NCBI GenBank assembly: GCA_900315945.1
Contig: ONAZ01000002.1
Span: 1-64,000, forward strand
Source of the DNA: an uncultured Lachnospiraceae bacterium
GTDB taxonomy: Bacteria > Bacillota > Clostridia > Lachnospirales > Lachnospiraceae
Direction of reading: 5' to 3'
DNA: 64,000 bases
In this document: in pieces, positions 42,854 to 51,999 of the stretch
Numbering within the stretch: position 1 is the first letter of the stretch
Layout: every line of letters begins with the position of its first letter
The notes under the pieces: model-generated
The model's input: the letters and a program-made list of their open reading frames with translations, nothing else
What the model was told of the DNA's origin: nothing
The model's database searches: none
Position numbers and translations under genes: made by a program

Positions 42854-43155
42854 AATATAATAATCCTTTGGTCTGAGTCAATCACGCCGGATTTAGAATC
42901 ACCTACAACATATTCCATTTTAGAATATTGTTTCTCAGTAACTTTTAATGCCTGCACCAATCCACTCTTGGGTTTATTCTTTTTTATATTATTAACAATA
43001 GTCTCTGCTGCCGAACTATTAACCGCAAGTTTGCAATATACTGATTCCTGCATCATCATAAACCCTGATTTAATCAAAAATTTGCGAAATCTTCTATATT
43101 CTTTTCTCTCTTCTGATGTAAGTACAGGCAAATCAAAGAAAACTATTACTCTCAT
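42850..43155 (-). CDS. cas2: CRISPR-associated protein Cas2
   Basis: A 101-residue protein beginning [20 protein letters not shown], the Cas2 ferredoxin-like fold with the conserved Asp in the first strand, followed by [20 protein letters not shown]. It links two Cas1 dimers in the integrase. The ATG five residues upstream (43170) overlaps cas1 and is an alternative start. Confidence 0.95.
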   Translation of the reverse strand: MRVIVFFDLPVLTSEERKEYRRFRKFLIKSGFMMMQESVYCKLAVNSSAAETIVNNIKKNKPKSGLVQALKVTEKQYSKMEYVVGDSKSGVIDSDQRIIIL

Positions 43156-43159
43156 AAAT

Positions 43160-44032
43160 CTATAACTCATTATGGTAAAACTCTATTAGTGATGTATCAT
43201 TATCATTAAGCGCCTCAAATATACTTCTACAATATATCTTTATTGCGTTAGACATTATCTCATTTCTTCCACCGATTATTACTTCTTTCTCTAATATTGA
43301 AAGAATTTGTCTTTTTTCATCAACATCAAACTTGACAGGATTTAATGATTTAACGCAAAAATCCACTACCGGTCTGAATGGTTCCATTAAATCAGACGCA
43401 AGATTAAACTGATTAAACATATTATCATGAAAAATTCCTAATTGAGTAATATAACCATTCAGAGAAATCTCTCTCGAAACACTAGATAATAATAACGAAT
43501 ATCCGTAATTTAATGCAGCATTTATACTATTATCTGATGTTCTTGTGAAGTCCATACCAAACAAAGCATTAAAGTAAACTTTAGCGGCATGACCTTCGCG
43601 ATTAGTAGAATCGCCAAATTCTATCTCTGTAATATAGTTCTTCAACATTTCTGCCTCTGGCATATTCCAATAACATAAGTGTTCTTCTTGTTTTCTAATT
43701 TTCTCAGTTACTATCTCTGTCCATACTGCTGCCTTAATATCAGTTGACCACTTTATCTGATTTCTTACTTTCGAACTTGTATCATGGGATCCGTAATAAG
43801 AAACCAATTCAGAAGAGGGGTTCCTTTTTTCATCACAAAAAATAATTTTAACCTTTTTCTTAGTCAATTCACTCAACAAAGCCACTGTAACAGACACGGC
43901 AGTTGTCTCTACAATAAGTGTATTTATCTCGTCTATATTAATCTTAGAAACATCTGCCTGCCTAACTACCATATATCCCATAGAATAATCTAGTTTTGCG
44001 CTCTGTGATATTACTACCGTTCTCCAACTCAT
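43160..44032 (-). CDS. cas1: CRISPR-associated integrase Cas1
   Basis: A 290-residue type II Cas1. Metal ligands can be read as E146 in [12 protein letters not shown]202 in LGIFHDN and E217/D224 in [11 protein letters not shown]. It integrates prespacers at the leader end. Its start overlaps the cas9 stop in an ATGA arrangement, and its stop is adjacent to or overlapping the cas2 start. Confidence 0.97.
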   Translation of the reverse strand: MSWRTVVISQSAKLDYSMGYMVVRQADVSKINIDEINTLIVETTAVSVTVALLSELTKKKVKIIFCDEKRNPSSELVSYYGSHDTSSKVRNQIKWSTDIKAAVWTEIVTEKIRKQEEHLCYWNMPEAEMLKNYITEIEFGDSTNREGHAAKVYFNALFGMDFTRTSDNSINAALNYGYSLLLSSVSREISLNGYITQLGIFHDNMFNQFNLASDLMEPFRPVVDFCVKSLNPVKFDVDEKRQILSILEKEVIIGGRNEIMSNAIKIYCRSIFEALNDNDTSLIEFYHNEL

Positions 44033-47000
44033 ACCATTTTTAAATCAATTGTATTCTCATATAATCCAGTTACCGACTGGTTTATTAACAAAAATTCATC
44101 CTCTTTTGTAATATTTTTTGATTTGCGAATCTTGCCAGCCGTAGATTTACCCTTAATAAGTGTTAGATTTGTTATTCCAAATCCAATTTCTGATGACTTT
44201 ATAATCTGAGACAAGCATATTACTTGTTCCTCTTCTGAAAGATGTATAAACTCATCTCGTCCATCTACTAGTGTCTTTACAATATTATTTGGGCGATTAT
44301 TAAACACTCCGCTTACATATCTTTTGGTAATAACATCATATAATTTGATATTACTTTCAGAATTCAATGTATTGTTTTTTATATGTGATTCAACATATTT
44401 GTCTATGTCATGAATATAATTTACCCAATCCTGATCCAAGAACAAACTCGTGGCATTCCTCAATAATATGTTATTATCTGATTTTCCAGTAATATGAACT
44501 CTATATCCATTTATCTGACATAAAGACTGATACTTGATTTTTTTTACTTTTATAGTAGGATTAGCTAGCTTTAGATTCTTCACACAATAGTCTAAAAGTC
44601 CATCCTTATTGTTTTCAATTTCGTCTTTTAAGTACAATGGCACAATTTCTAACGTTCTTACACGCTTTTTCTTTACCTCATGTTCCACCAAGAAAAAGTA
44701 TGCACCTTTTACCGTTCCAAAGCCACCATATTTTTCAACATCCCGCATCTTTTCATCAGACGATTTTAATGGAATATAGTTTTTAGGCGATGCTTTTTTT
44801 GCGGAATACAGAGTAGCATTTGCGATAGCTCCTGTCTGTTCGAAATTCATTCGAGTAAGTAGTGGTGTATTCTTTGCCATCATCTTCTTGACAGTAATTA
44901 TCGTTCCACTCTGCTCGTCATCGTTCTTGCTAGGTATCCACGCTATTTCTCCATTTCGTTCAACTTTTTTGTCAAACATTTTACCAAGATGGTAATTATT
45001 CTTTTCTTTGTCTAGTGCATACTCCTTTTTTATAAAGTTCATAGGGTTTTGTGTAAACTTTGTAAAGTACACGTTTCCTACAACTATATTAAGGTATGCA
45101 TCCTGTGCGTGGTGAAAATCATTTACAGAACGCGATTTTAGCAATTTAAATTTATGTCTAAAACTCGACACATTTGAACCTTTTGCATATACTACTTTTG
45201 TATATGGTTCAGGCATTAACGACTTTAGTAGTTCTGCCACTCCTTTTGTTCCTTGACTAGTTTCAACTAATTGTCTTGCTATAAATCCTGCCTTTTGTTC
45301 TTCTGTGAACTCTTTACGACATGTTAGCCTCTTATATTTTTCTTCAGACATAAGGTTATTTGTTCTAAGCGCTTTCCATAACTCATATGCTTTTGGTTCA
45401 ACTTTCTCAATAGGATATCTGTCACTTTTATATGCATTCGACTCTTTTTCAACAAGAACCAAATTGTTAAGAATATTATCATCTTTAACAAAGTGACGCG
45501 GATATATGTGGTCAATATCATATTTATTGTTTGAATTACTCATTAATTCATCTAAATCAATAGGGTTTCCTGTATATACACATTTCCCCATTTGCAGATA
45601 ATATAGATAGAGTTTTTTGCTTCTTAATTCACCCGATTCTCCCATGGCCTTTATCTCAGATATCCACTGGGTGTCCTCATCCTTAATACTCTGATACAAT
45701 TCTATAAGTTGTTTTTGCCTAGAATCTTTCCTTCCCTTATCTCCTTTCTCTTCCTCACTTCTTGTCATCTCTATAAACACTCTTTTTGGCGGACATCCCA
45801 TAACATGTTCTAACTCTTTTATCACCAAAAGTGTTTGCCATATCATTCTTTTTACAGGAGCAGAGAAATAATATTCGTCTAAATCTTCAGCTTTAAACTC
45901 ATTTAGACATAATACTGCCTTCTTTTTCTTATCTTCAAGTTCCTTCTGATATGTAAACTCCTCTGAATTAATCAATTCCATCAAGTTATAATTAGTTTCC
46001 CATAAGGCTCTAATTACACTTTTTATTTCTCCAGTGCTAGTGTCACATCCTTTCATCTCAAGAAATCTTCTAGAAAAGCGCCCCCAGTCCTTAAATTTGA
46101 AGCCTCGAATTCTTTTTATAGTATCTGAATCCATTACATTATTATGCTTTTCATTTATTTCAATAATACGTTCATCTAATAGATTTCTAGCATCTCCATA
46201 AACAGTGGACCAGTATACAATATCTTCACACATACCTTTATACTCATCCGTCATCATTTTTTCACCAAAAATCGAATAAAACTTGCCATAAGTCGACAAC
46301 GAATTTGCAATAGTGTTATCAACTCCTGTTAAATCATTATCGCTTATCTGCTCTGACATTCTACCGTTTATATATCTTAGAAGCTGTTTTCTTGTAACTC
46401 TCTTTCCTCTCAAGAATAACTCGTTATAAATATCTTGCTTTAAGCCTACAGAAATCCTTTCTCCCTTAACGCGAATGTTATTAATCTCATTTAACACTCT
46501 GTATTTTTCATATACTAGAGAATTCTTAGGCAAAACCTTTTCTCCTGAAATATATGTACACTCTCTTATCAGTCTTTTAATGAATTCTTCCGATGTTTTT
46601 GCAACATCAATTTTTTCATCCATATTCCACGGCAACACAGGTCCTTCTTCTTTTCTTACAACCCATCCATTGCCTCCATATTTCTTACTGTTCTCAGATA
46701 CTGGGCCAATATAGTATGGTAAATGAAAAGAGAATAGTTGCAATATTCTTTCTGATACCGTCAGTCCAGACTCATCCTTAGTATTAAGAAAATCTAAATA
46801 CCTTGAAGCATTATCCAAGATCATTCTCATTTCTCTAGCGTGTACCTGATTAGGAATAATTCCATTGCCTGCCGTTAGTTGTTTTGGCAAAAATATACTT
46901 TCTTTTATTTCGTCAAGAATATACTGTACATCTTTATCATCTGAATAATCTTTTAACTCTTTATTAATACGTTTATATAAATCATCTCTTTTTCGATTAG

Positions 47001-48123
47001 CATAAGAACGTCTGTATGACTTACCATTCTCTCCACTTCTAGAAGAATTGTCTGAATTAACATATGCACTATAAGAACCGTCTTCTTCACTTCTGAACAT
47101 ATTGTCATATTCTTCTTGAGAAAGATGCTTCCTATATACTTTTTTAAGCATCATAAGATCTTCATGGTGCTTATTATATTCGGCAACCCTTGCATGTGAC
47201 AATGACTTATTTCCCTTTAAAATTCCTGACAAAACTCCCTTGTCATAAAGCTGTTTTAGAATTTCTATAACCTGGTAATTATCACTTCCAACTTCACTCT
47301 CGTACTCATCTTCCTTCTCATCATAAGAAAAATCATCAAAAGTGATGCTCTTTAACTCTATATCTTCCATCTCGAACAACACTTTTGGGCTAAAACTCCT
47401 TCCACAAATTGCTTTTATGCATTCTAGGTTCTTTTTTTCAGACTTATCAAGCCCACATATATCCTTAATTCTCTCGTATTTTACAGTTTTAGTCAGCTTT
47501 CTATCTGACAATACTTTCATTATGTCTTCTGATGCATCTTCCTTAAAAGAGATATTAAGCAAACTATCTGCCATTTCTACAAACTGTGAGTATAAGAGTT
47601 CATCTGACATGCCATCGTCTTCACTAGCTACAGATTCATTTAGAAAATGCCCCCTATGTTTAAACATATTTGCAATAGCTAGATATACTAATCTCACATC
47701 ATGAGCATTATGATTGTCCATCAAATCAACCCTCAAGTGATAAATCGTTGGATACTTTTCATAATAAGACTTATCATCAAAATCAACATCATTAAACAAA
47801 GCATTCTTATATCTAACTTCTTCATCCTTGTCTTCAATATGATATTTGCTGTTGTCTAAGCGCTGATAAAAAGATGGATCCACATCATTTATTGCATCTG
47901 CAAAATAATTTCTCACATAGGCCATTCTAATCTTATGACGCTGACGAGCTCTACGACTAACTCTGTTAGTTCTTCTATCAACAGAAGTCTTCGCCTCTTC
48001 AAATTCTCTAATACCCCAAAGGTCTTTTCCTTTTCTCCTTAACAAATTATACTGAGAATCTGTTACTGCCCAACCAACAGAACTTGTTCCCATATCGAGT
48101 CCCAAATAATAATCCTTTCCCAT
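44029..48123 (-). CDS. cas9: CRISPR-associated endonuclease Cas9 (type II-A)
   Basis: A 1364-residue Cas9 close in length to SpCas9. The start is the ATG at 48123 with GAGGAGGAG upstream. RuvC residues: D10 in YLGLDMGTSSVGWAV, E785 in FIEMTRSEEE, H1005 and D1008 in HHAQDAYLN. The HNH site is DIDHIYPRHF with H872. An Arg-rich bridge helix (RRTNRVSRRARQRHK) follows RuvC-I. All catalytic residues are present. It is the first gene of cas9-cas1-cas2-csn2, with tracrRNA divergent upstream. PAM preference cannot be read. Confidence 0.99.
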   Translation of the reverse strand: MGKDYYLGLDMGTSSVGWAVTDSQYNLLRRKGKDLWGIREFEEAKTSVDRRTNRVSRRARQRHKIRMAYVRNYFADAINDVDPSFYQRLDNSKYHIEDKDEEVRYKNALFNDVDFDDKSYYEKYPTIYHLRVDLMDNHNAHDVRLVYLAIANMFKHRGHFLNESVASEDDGMSDELLYSQFVEMADSLLNISFKEDASEDIMKVLSDRKLTKTVKYERIKDICGLDKSEKKNLECIKAICGRSFSPKVLFEMEDIELKSITFDDFSYDEKEDEYESEVGSDNYQVIEILKQLYDKGVLSGILKGNKSLSHARVAEYNKHHEDLMMLKKVYRKHLSQEEYDNMFRSEEDGSYSAYVNSDNSSRSGENGKSYRRSYANRKRDDLYKRINKELKDYSDDKDVQYILDEIKESIFLPKQLTAGNGIIPNQVHAREMRMILDNASRYLDFLNTKDESGLTVSERILQLFSFHLPYYIGPVSENSKKYGGNGWVVRKEEGPVLPWNMDEKIDVAKTSEEFIKRLIRECTYISGEKVLPKNSLVYEKYRVLNEINNIRVKGERISVGLKQDIYNELFLRGKRVTRKQLLRYINGRMSEQISDNDLTGVDNTIANSLSTYGKFYSIFGEKMMTDEYKGMCEDIVYWSTVYGDARNLLDERIIEINEKHNNVMDSDTIKRIRGFKFKDWGRFSRRFLEMKGCDTSTGEIKSVIRALWETNYNLMELINSEEFTYQKELEDKKKKAVLCLNEFKAEDLDEYYFSAPVKRMIWQTLLVIKELEHVMGCPPKRVFIEMTRSEEEKGDKGRKDSRQKQLIELYQSIKDEDTQWISEIKAMGESGELRSKKLYLYYLQMGKCVYTGNPIDLDELMSNSNNKYDIDHIYPRHFVKDDNILNNLVLVEKESNAYKSDRYPIEKVEPKAYELWKALRTNNLMSEEKYKRLTCRKEFTEEQKAGFIARQLVETSQGTKGVAELLKSLMPEPYTKVVYAKGSNVSSFRHKFKLLKSRSVNDFHHAQDAYLNIVVGNVYFTKFTQNPMNFIKKEYALDKEKNNYHLGKMFDKKVERNGEIAWIPSKNDDEQSGTIITVKKMMAKNTPLLTRMNFEQTGAIANATLYSAKKASPKNYIPLKSSDEKMRDVEKYGGFGTVKGAYFFLVEHEVKKKRVRTLEIVPLYLKDEIENNKDGLLDYCVKNLKLANPTIKVKKIKYQSLCQINGYRVHITGKSDNNILLRNATSLFLDQDWVNYIHDIDKYVESHIKNNTLNSESNIKLYDVITKRYVSGVFNNRPNNIVKTLVDGRDEFIHLSEEEQVICLSQIIKSSEIGFGITNLTLIKGKSTAGKIRKSKNITKEDEFLLINQSVTGLYENTIDLKMV

Positions 48124-48149
48124 AGTAAAACTCCTCCTCAAAAATGTAT

Positions 48150-48178
48150 TTGACTATATGATAAAAAAATGTTATTCT
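48150..48178 (+). promoter_or_regulatory. tracrRNA promoter
   Basis: TTGACT (48150-48155), 17 bp, then TATTCT (48173-48178) preceded by TG, an extended -10. Predicted start is near 48185, which is within the anti-repeat. It lies inside the cas9 leader on the opposite strand. Confidence 0.75.
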
Positions 48179-48184
48179 TTAGAT

Positions 48185-48281
48185 GAATTAACAAGGCGAG
48201 TGCAAATAAGGCAAAGCCGAAATCGCTCTTTCGGGAGCCTACATAGTGTAGATATTAAAAGTCACGTATGTGGCTTTTTTT
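48185..48281 (+). ncRNA. tracrRNA
   Basis: The anti-repeat ATGAATTAACAAGGC (48183-48197) pairs perfectly with the crRNA repeat, then a GAGTG bulge and a lower stem CAAAT (48203-48207). The nexus is GGC-AAA-GCC (48210-48218), preceded by the AAATAAGGC string also found in the S. pyogenes tracrRNA. Later hairpins are CCGAAA / TTTCGG or GCTC / GAGC (alternatives), CTACA-TAG-TGTAG (48239-48251), and a terminator AGTCAC-GTAT-GTGGCT (48260-48275) followed by seven T. Length is about 97 nt. It is divergent to cas9. Confidence 0.93.
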
Positions 48282-48311
48282 ATTTGTTTTTTCTTGAACA
48301 ATTACAAAACC

Positions 48312-48345
48312 ATTATATCACATACCCTGTCCGTTTAAGCGGACA
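48312..48345 (-). promoter_or_regulatory. Putative cas9 operon promoter with overlapping palindrome
   Basis: On the minus strand a TATAAT -10 (48312-48317) lies downstream of a palindrome TGTCCG-TTTAAG-CGGACA (48328-48345) that covers the -35 position. The -35 itself is poor, so the palindrome may bind an activator or repressor. Transcripts from here would cross the tracrRNA region in antisense before reaching cas9. Confidence 0.5.
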
Positions 48346-48473
48346 CACCCCACGCTATAATAGAAAGTTTAGTCACTAATACTATACTATTAGATTTTAA
48401 CCACATTTTCAATGCAGATGTGATTAAATATAATTTTCTACTTCGTACTTCTTATAAACATCACATTTAGCAT
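48346..48473. other. Non-coding stretch with a long imperfect inverted repeat
   Basis: No gene is visible. ATGC and ATGTGAT at 48412-48424 pair with ATCACAT and GCAT at 48460-48473, forming an imperfect hairpin with a large loop. Function unknown. Confidence 0.4.
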
Positions 48474-48533
48474 AAAAAAAGCACCATGCGAATGTCATCC
48501 TGCCATCTGGTAGCATAACATTACACATAGTGC
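48474..48533 (-). terminator. Terminator hairpin, copy 1 of a duplicated 52-bp element
   Basis: On the minus strand GCACTATGTG pairs with CGCATGGTGC (U-G pairs), extended by AATGT / ACATT, and ends in seven T. It terminates the Phd-like gene. A copy with one base difference is at 49425-49476. Confidence 0.8.
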
Positions 48534-48564
48534 TAATATTCAGAGCTAATACCCAATAATATTT

Positions 48565-48813
48565 CTAATCAGTCGTTATATCCTCAATTTGTCTTACAAC
48601 ATCTTCTATATCATCTGATTTCCCCGACTCACGACATTTATAATAATATGTGAGAAGTCTCATACGCATTTCTAACTCTCTGTACTTTGAATCACCTATT
48701 ATTACAACATTCTCATTTCTAGGACGTGCTATCAATACAGGCTCACCCTTATATGCTATTTCAAAGTATTCTTTTTGGTTCTTCCTAAAATCTGCTGGTT
48801 TTGTGACTACCAT
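48565..48813 (-). CDS. Phd/YefM-like antitoxin
   Basis: An 82-residue protein with the family start (KPADFRKNQKEYFEIAYKGE) and central PVLIARPRNENVVIIGDSKY. It should bind DNA as a dimer and neutralise a partner toxin through its C-terminus. The only adjacent candidate is the unrecognised 146-residue protein encoded 26 bp upstream in the same operon. Confidence 0.75.
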   Translation of the reverse strand: MVVTKPADFRKNQKEYFEIAYKGEPVLIARPRNENVVIIGDSKYRELEMRMRLLTYYYKCRESGKSDDIEDVVRQIEDITTD

Positions 48814-48839
48814 ATCTACCTCCTAAGTATTGTAAGGCA

Positions 48840-49280
48840 TTAATTAACTCCAACCGTTTGTGCATATGAACCTTGCTCTATTTTTTTTAGTAGCGATATG
48901 TCACAATCATACAACGGCCATTCGCCTCCGTAGGCCCCTTCTTTATGCTCCTTAGAATCAGATTCTACCACACATTTCCCCGATTCAGAAATATCTACAA
49001 CCTCACCCGTAATATAGTCAATCTGCCAAACAGTACGAAATCTTTTCTTCATAGTAATTCCAAGCATCATAAAAATAGAAAAAGAAATGGAACCATCATA
49101 TGATTCTCTATAATCACAAGAATACTCCATACTAAATTGTTTCTCTAAATCCCGTTTCAGAATTTCACAAGAATGCGCTGTATAGCCCACACTATAGAAC
49201 TCAAAAAAATGCTTTTTTTCTGGATTTAATAAATACAATTCTATCTTCTCATTAGGAATATAACAATGTCTTTTATTCAT
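48840..49280 (-). CDS. Uncharacterised 146-aa protein, possible toxin partner
   Basis: The start is the ATG at 49280 after GAGGGGGAG. The N-terminal part (IPNEKIELYLLNPEKKHFFE, FYSVGYTAHSCEILKRDLEK) and the RFRTVWQIDYITGE segment resemble, from memory and with low confidence, DUF6883-type proteins sometimes linked to toxins. The C-terminal 45 residues (EGAYGGEWPLYDCD) are duplicated in a fragment at 40107-40307. It precedes the Phd-like gene by 26 bp. Confidence 0.5.
   Translation of the reverse strand: MNKRHCYIPNEKIELYLLNPEKKHFFEFYSVGYTAHSCEILKRDLEKQFSMEYSCDYRESYDGSISFSIFMMLGITMKKRFRTVWQIDYITGEVVDISESGKCVVESDSKEHKEGAYGGEWPLYDCDISLLKKIEQGSYAQTVGVN
48901..49014. repeat. Right copy of the 114-bp direct repeat flanking CRISPR-Cas
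   Basis: Pairs with 40189-40302 (one mismatch, same orientation). It lies within the 146-residue gene, so the intact gene is on this side and the fragment on the other. Confidence 0.95.
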
Positions 49281-49417
49281 TCTCCCCCTCAATTATAACA
49301 TCTATATATACTATTTCAAACGAAATCCAAGTGCAAAAATTATCTATTGAATTATATGCACTTATTTGTGTACTTCTTTATGTACATATATTATCACATC
49401 ATTAGTGTATTGTAAAT

Positions 49418-49476
49418 AAAAAAACACCATGCGAATGTCATCCTACCATCTGGTAGCATAACATTACACATAGTGC
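49418..49476 (-). terminator. Terminator of serA, copy 2 of the duplicated 52-bp element
   Basis: The same hairpin as 48481-48533 with one base changed (TACC for TGCC), followed by a T run on the minus strand, 19 bp past the serA stop. Confidence 0.85.
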
Positions 49477-49495
49477 AAAGTATTAATCTCAAGTC

Positions 49496-50659
49496 TTACT
49501 TAATAACCCTAACCTTAATTACATTAGGATTCTCTTCGATTCTCTTAACAACTTCATCTGTTACAGGAGCATCAAGATCAAGGAGTGCATAAGCATAATC
49601 GCCACGTGACTTGTTAGACATGTCAGCAACGTTGATATCTGCATCACCAAGAGGTGTTGTATATGCAGAAATCACACCCTTCTTATTCTCATGAATTACA
49701 GCTATTCTGCTCTTAGTATGGCATACACCCAAATCGCAATTAGGATAGTTAACAGAATTCTTGATATTACCATTTTCAATATAATCCCTAATCTCGTCAA
49801 CTGCCATAACAGCACAATTATCTTCTGCTTCTTCTGTTGATGCACCAAGATGAGGTGTTAGAATTACGCCATCCTGTCCTGCAGTAGTTGGATTAGCAAA
49901 GTCTGTTACATAATGTCTAATCTTACCAGAATGGATTCCATTAAGAACAGCATCCTCGTCAACAAGTAAGTCTCTTGCGAAATTAAGTATAACAACGCCT
50001 CTCTTCATCATGTGAATAGAGTCTCTATTAATCATTTTACGAGTAGCATCTAGAAGTGGAACATGTACAGTAATAAAATCACATCCCTTATAGATATCTT
50101 CCACATTTCCAATATGCTTAACAGAACGAGATAAGTTCCATGCAGCCTTAACTGAGATAAATGGATCATATCCATATACTTCCATACCAAGATGTGTTGC
50201 AGCATTAGCAACTCTTACACCGATAGCGCCCAGTCCAATAACTCCTAATTTCTTTCCATAAAGCTCAGTTCCAGCAAATTGTTTCTTAGCCTTCTCAGCA
50301 GCTTTAGCAATGTTTTCATCATTTGCATTATCTTCACACCACTTGATACCACCAACGATGTCACGACTAGCAAGTAACATACCAGCGAAAACAAGTTCTT
50401 TTACAGCATTAGCATTTGCACCAGGTGTATTGAATACCACTACACCTTCCTTCGCACATTTGTCAACAGGAATGTTATTAACTCCAGCACCAGCTCTAGC
50501 GATTGCAAGAAGGTTGTCTCCCAATTTCATATCGTGCATTTTAGCAGAACGAACTAGAATCGCATCTGCTTCATTTGCATCTTCAACTTGTCTATAATCA
50601 GTTGTAAAATTGTCAAGTCCGATTTGAGCAATCGGATTTAAGCATGCGTATTTATACAT
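49496..50659 (-). CDS. serA: D-3-phosphoglycerate dehydrogenase
   Basis: A 387-residue enzyme for the first step of serine synthesis. The NAD motif is GVIGLGAIGVRVA, the catalytic Arg/Glu/His region spans NFARDLLVDEDAV to LTPHLGASTEEAEDN, and a C-terminal ACT-like domain follows. The length matches the short clostridial form. It follows serC by 45 bp in one operon. Confidence 0.95.
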   Translation of the reverse strand: MYKYACLNPIAQIGLDNFTTDYRQVEDANEADAILVRSAKMHDMKLGDNLLAIARAGAGVNNIPVDKCAKEGVVVFNTPGANANAVKELVFAGMLLASRDIVGGIKWCEDNANDENIAKAAEKAKKQFAGTELYGKKLGVIGLGAIGVRVANAATHLGMEVYGYDPFISVKAAWNLSRSVKHIGNVEDIYKGCDFITVHVPLLDATRKMINRDSIHMMKRGVVILNFARDLLVDEDAVLNGIHSGKIRHYVTDFANPTTAGQDGVILTPHLGASTEEAEDNCAVMAVDEIRDYIENGNIKNSVNYPNCDLGVCHTKSRIAVIHENKKGVISAYTTPLGDADINVADMSNKSRGDYAYALLDLDAPVTDEVVKRIEENPNVIKVRVIK

Positions 50660-50704
50660 AATAATATCCTTTCTATTACTTATTCTTAAGGCTTATAGTA
50701 TTAG

Positions 50705-51787
50705 TTATGAATTAGCCTGTTCAAAATCTTTCATGAACTCAACCAATTTCTCAACACCTTCGATTGGCATTGCATTGTAGATGGATGCTCGCATTCCACC
50801 AACAGTTCTGTGTCCCTTAAGGTTAACAAAACCAGCCTTAGTTGCTTCCTCTACAAACTTAGCATCTAAATCCTTATCCCCTGTTACAAAAGGAACATTC
50901 ATAAGAGAACGATCTTCTTTTACAACAGTTCCCTTGAACATCTTACTCTCATCAAGGAAATCATATAGAATCTTAGCCTTCTTCTCATTGTGCTCTTTCA
51001 TGGCACTAAGACCGCCCATTTTCTTTATCCACTTAAATACTTTGCCACAGATGTAAATTCCATAACAAGGTGGTGTATTATATAAAGAATCAGCATCAGC
51101 CTGAGTCTTGTACTTAAGCATTGTTGGTGTACCTTCTAGGCAATCATCTGTAATAAGATCTTCTCTTATAATTGCAATTACAACACCTGCAGGTCCGATA
51201 TTCTTCTGAACTCCACCGTATATCACAGCATATTTTGTTACATCAACAGGTTCTGACAAGAAGCATGATGATACATCAGATACTAGGTCAACACCCTTAG
51301 TATTAGGAAGTTCCTTGAACTTCGTACCATAGATTGTATTATTCTCGCAAATATATACATAATCCATATCATCTGTAATAGGTAGGTCAGAACAATCTGG
51401 TATATAGCTAAATGTCTTATCAGCAGAACTTGCAAGTTCAACTGCATCACCATATCTCCTAGCTTCTGCTAGTGCTTTCTTAGCCCATTGTCCTGTTACA
51501 ATGTATCCAGCTTTACCCTTCTTCATAAGATTCATTGGCACTGCAGAGAATTGCTGTGATGCACCACCCTGCAAGAATAGAACCTTATAGTTATCAGGAA
51601 TATTCATAAGATCCCTTAGATCAGCTTCAGCCTCTTTTATTATATTGTCATATACTTTGGAGCGATGCGACATCTCCATTACGGACATACCGCTTCCTTT
51701 ATAATCAAGCATTTCATCAGCAGCTTCTCTTAACACTTCTTCTGGAAGTACTGCAGGTCCTGCAGAAAAATTATAAACTCTACTCAT
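50705..51787 (-). CDS. serC: Phosphoserine aminotransferase
   Basis: A 360-residue PLP enzyme starting at MSRVYNFSAGPAVLPEEVL with GAGGT upstream. The PLP Lys is in YGGVQKNIGPAG and the substrate Arg in GHRTVGGMRASIYNAM. It converts 3-phosphohydroxypyruvate to phosphoserine, so the pair serC-serA covers two steps of the pathway; serB is not seen. Confidence 0.96.
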   Translation of the reverse strand: MSRVYNFSAGPAVLPEEVLREAADEMLDYKGSGMSVMEMSHRSKVYDNIIKEAEADLRDLMNIPDNYKVLFLQGGASQQFSAVPMNLMKKGKAGYIVTGQWAKKALAEARRYGDAVELASSADKTFSYIPDCSDLPITDDMDYVYICENNTIYGTKFKELPNTKGVDLVSDVSSCFLSEPVDVTKYAVIYGGVQKNIGPAGVVIAIIREDLITDDCLEGTPTMLKYKTQADADSLYNTPPCYGIYICGKVFKWIKKMGGLSAMKEHNEKKAKILYDFLDESKMFKGTVVKEDRSLMNVPFVTGDKDLDAKFVEEATKAGFVNLKGHRTVGGMRASIYNAMPIEGVEKLVEFMKDFEQANS

Positions 51788-51867
51788 AATATTAACCTCT
51801 TTTCTTTTCATGGAATAAGGGGAAATGTATTTCTCAACTTCCCCCTTATCATTGTGTTTACATATAT

Positions 51868-51895
51868 ATAATATACTTTGTTAAAAAATTGTCAA
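51868..51895 (-). promoter_or_regulatory. serC-serA promoter
   Basis: TTGACA (51890-51895), 16 bp, TATTAT (51868-51873). The leader contains an AAGGGGGAA / TTTCCCCTT hairpin at about 51815-51845 upstream of the ribosome-binding site. Confidence 0.7.
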
Positions 51896-51999
51896 GCACC
51901 ATATTGACGAATTTTTCTTCTTCTGTAATAGGCACCTTAGACATTATATCACAATATTCAAAAAATAAAACTATTCTCTATCCACACATTTCCAATAAT

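Noticed and set aside
48158-48379. 73-codon plus-strand ORF
   Set aside because: It covers the tracrRNA and its terminator, and has no protein-like features. RNA structure explains the sequence better.
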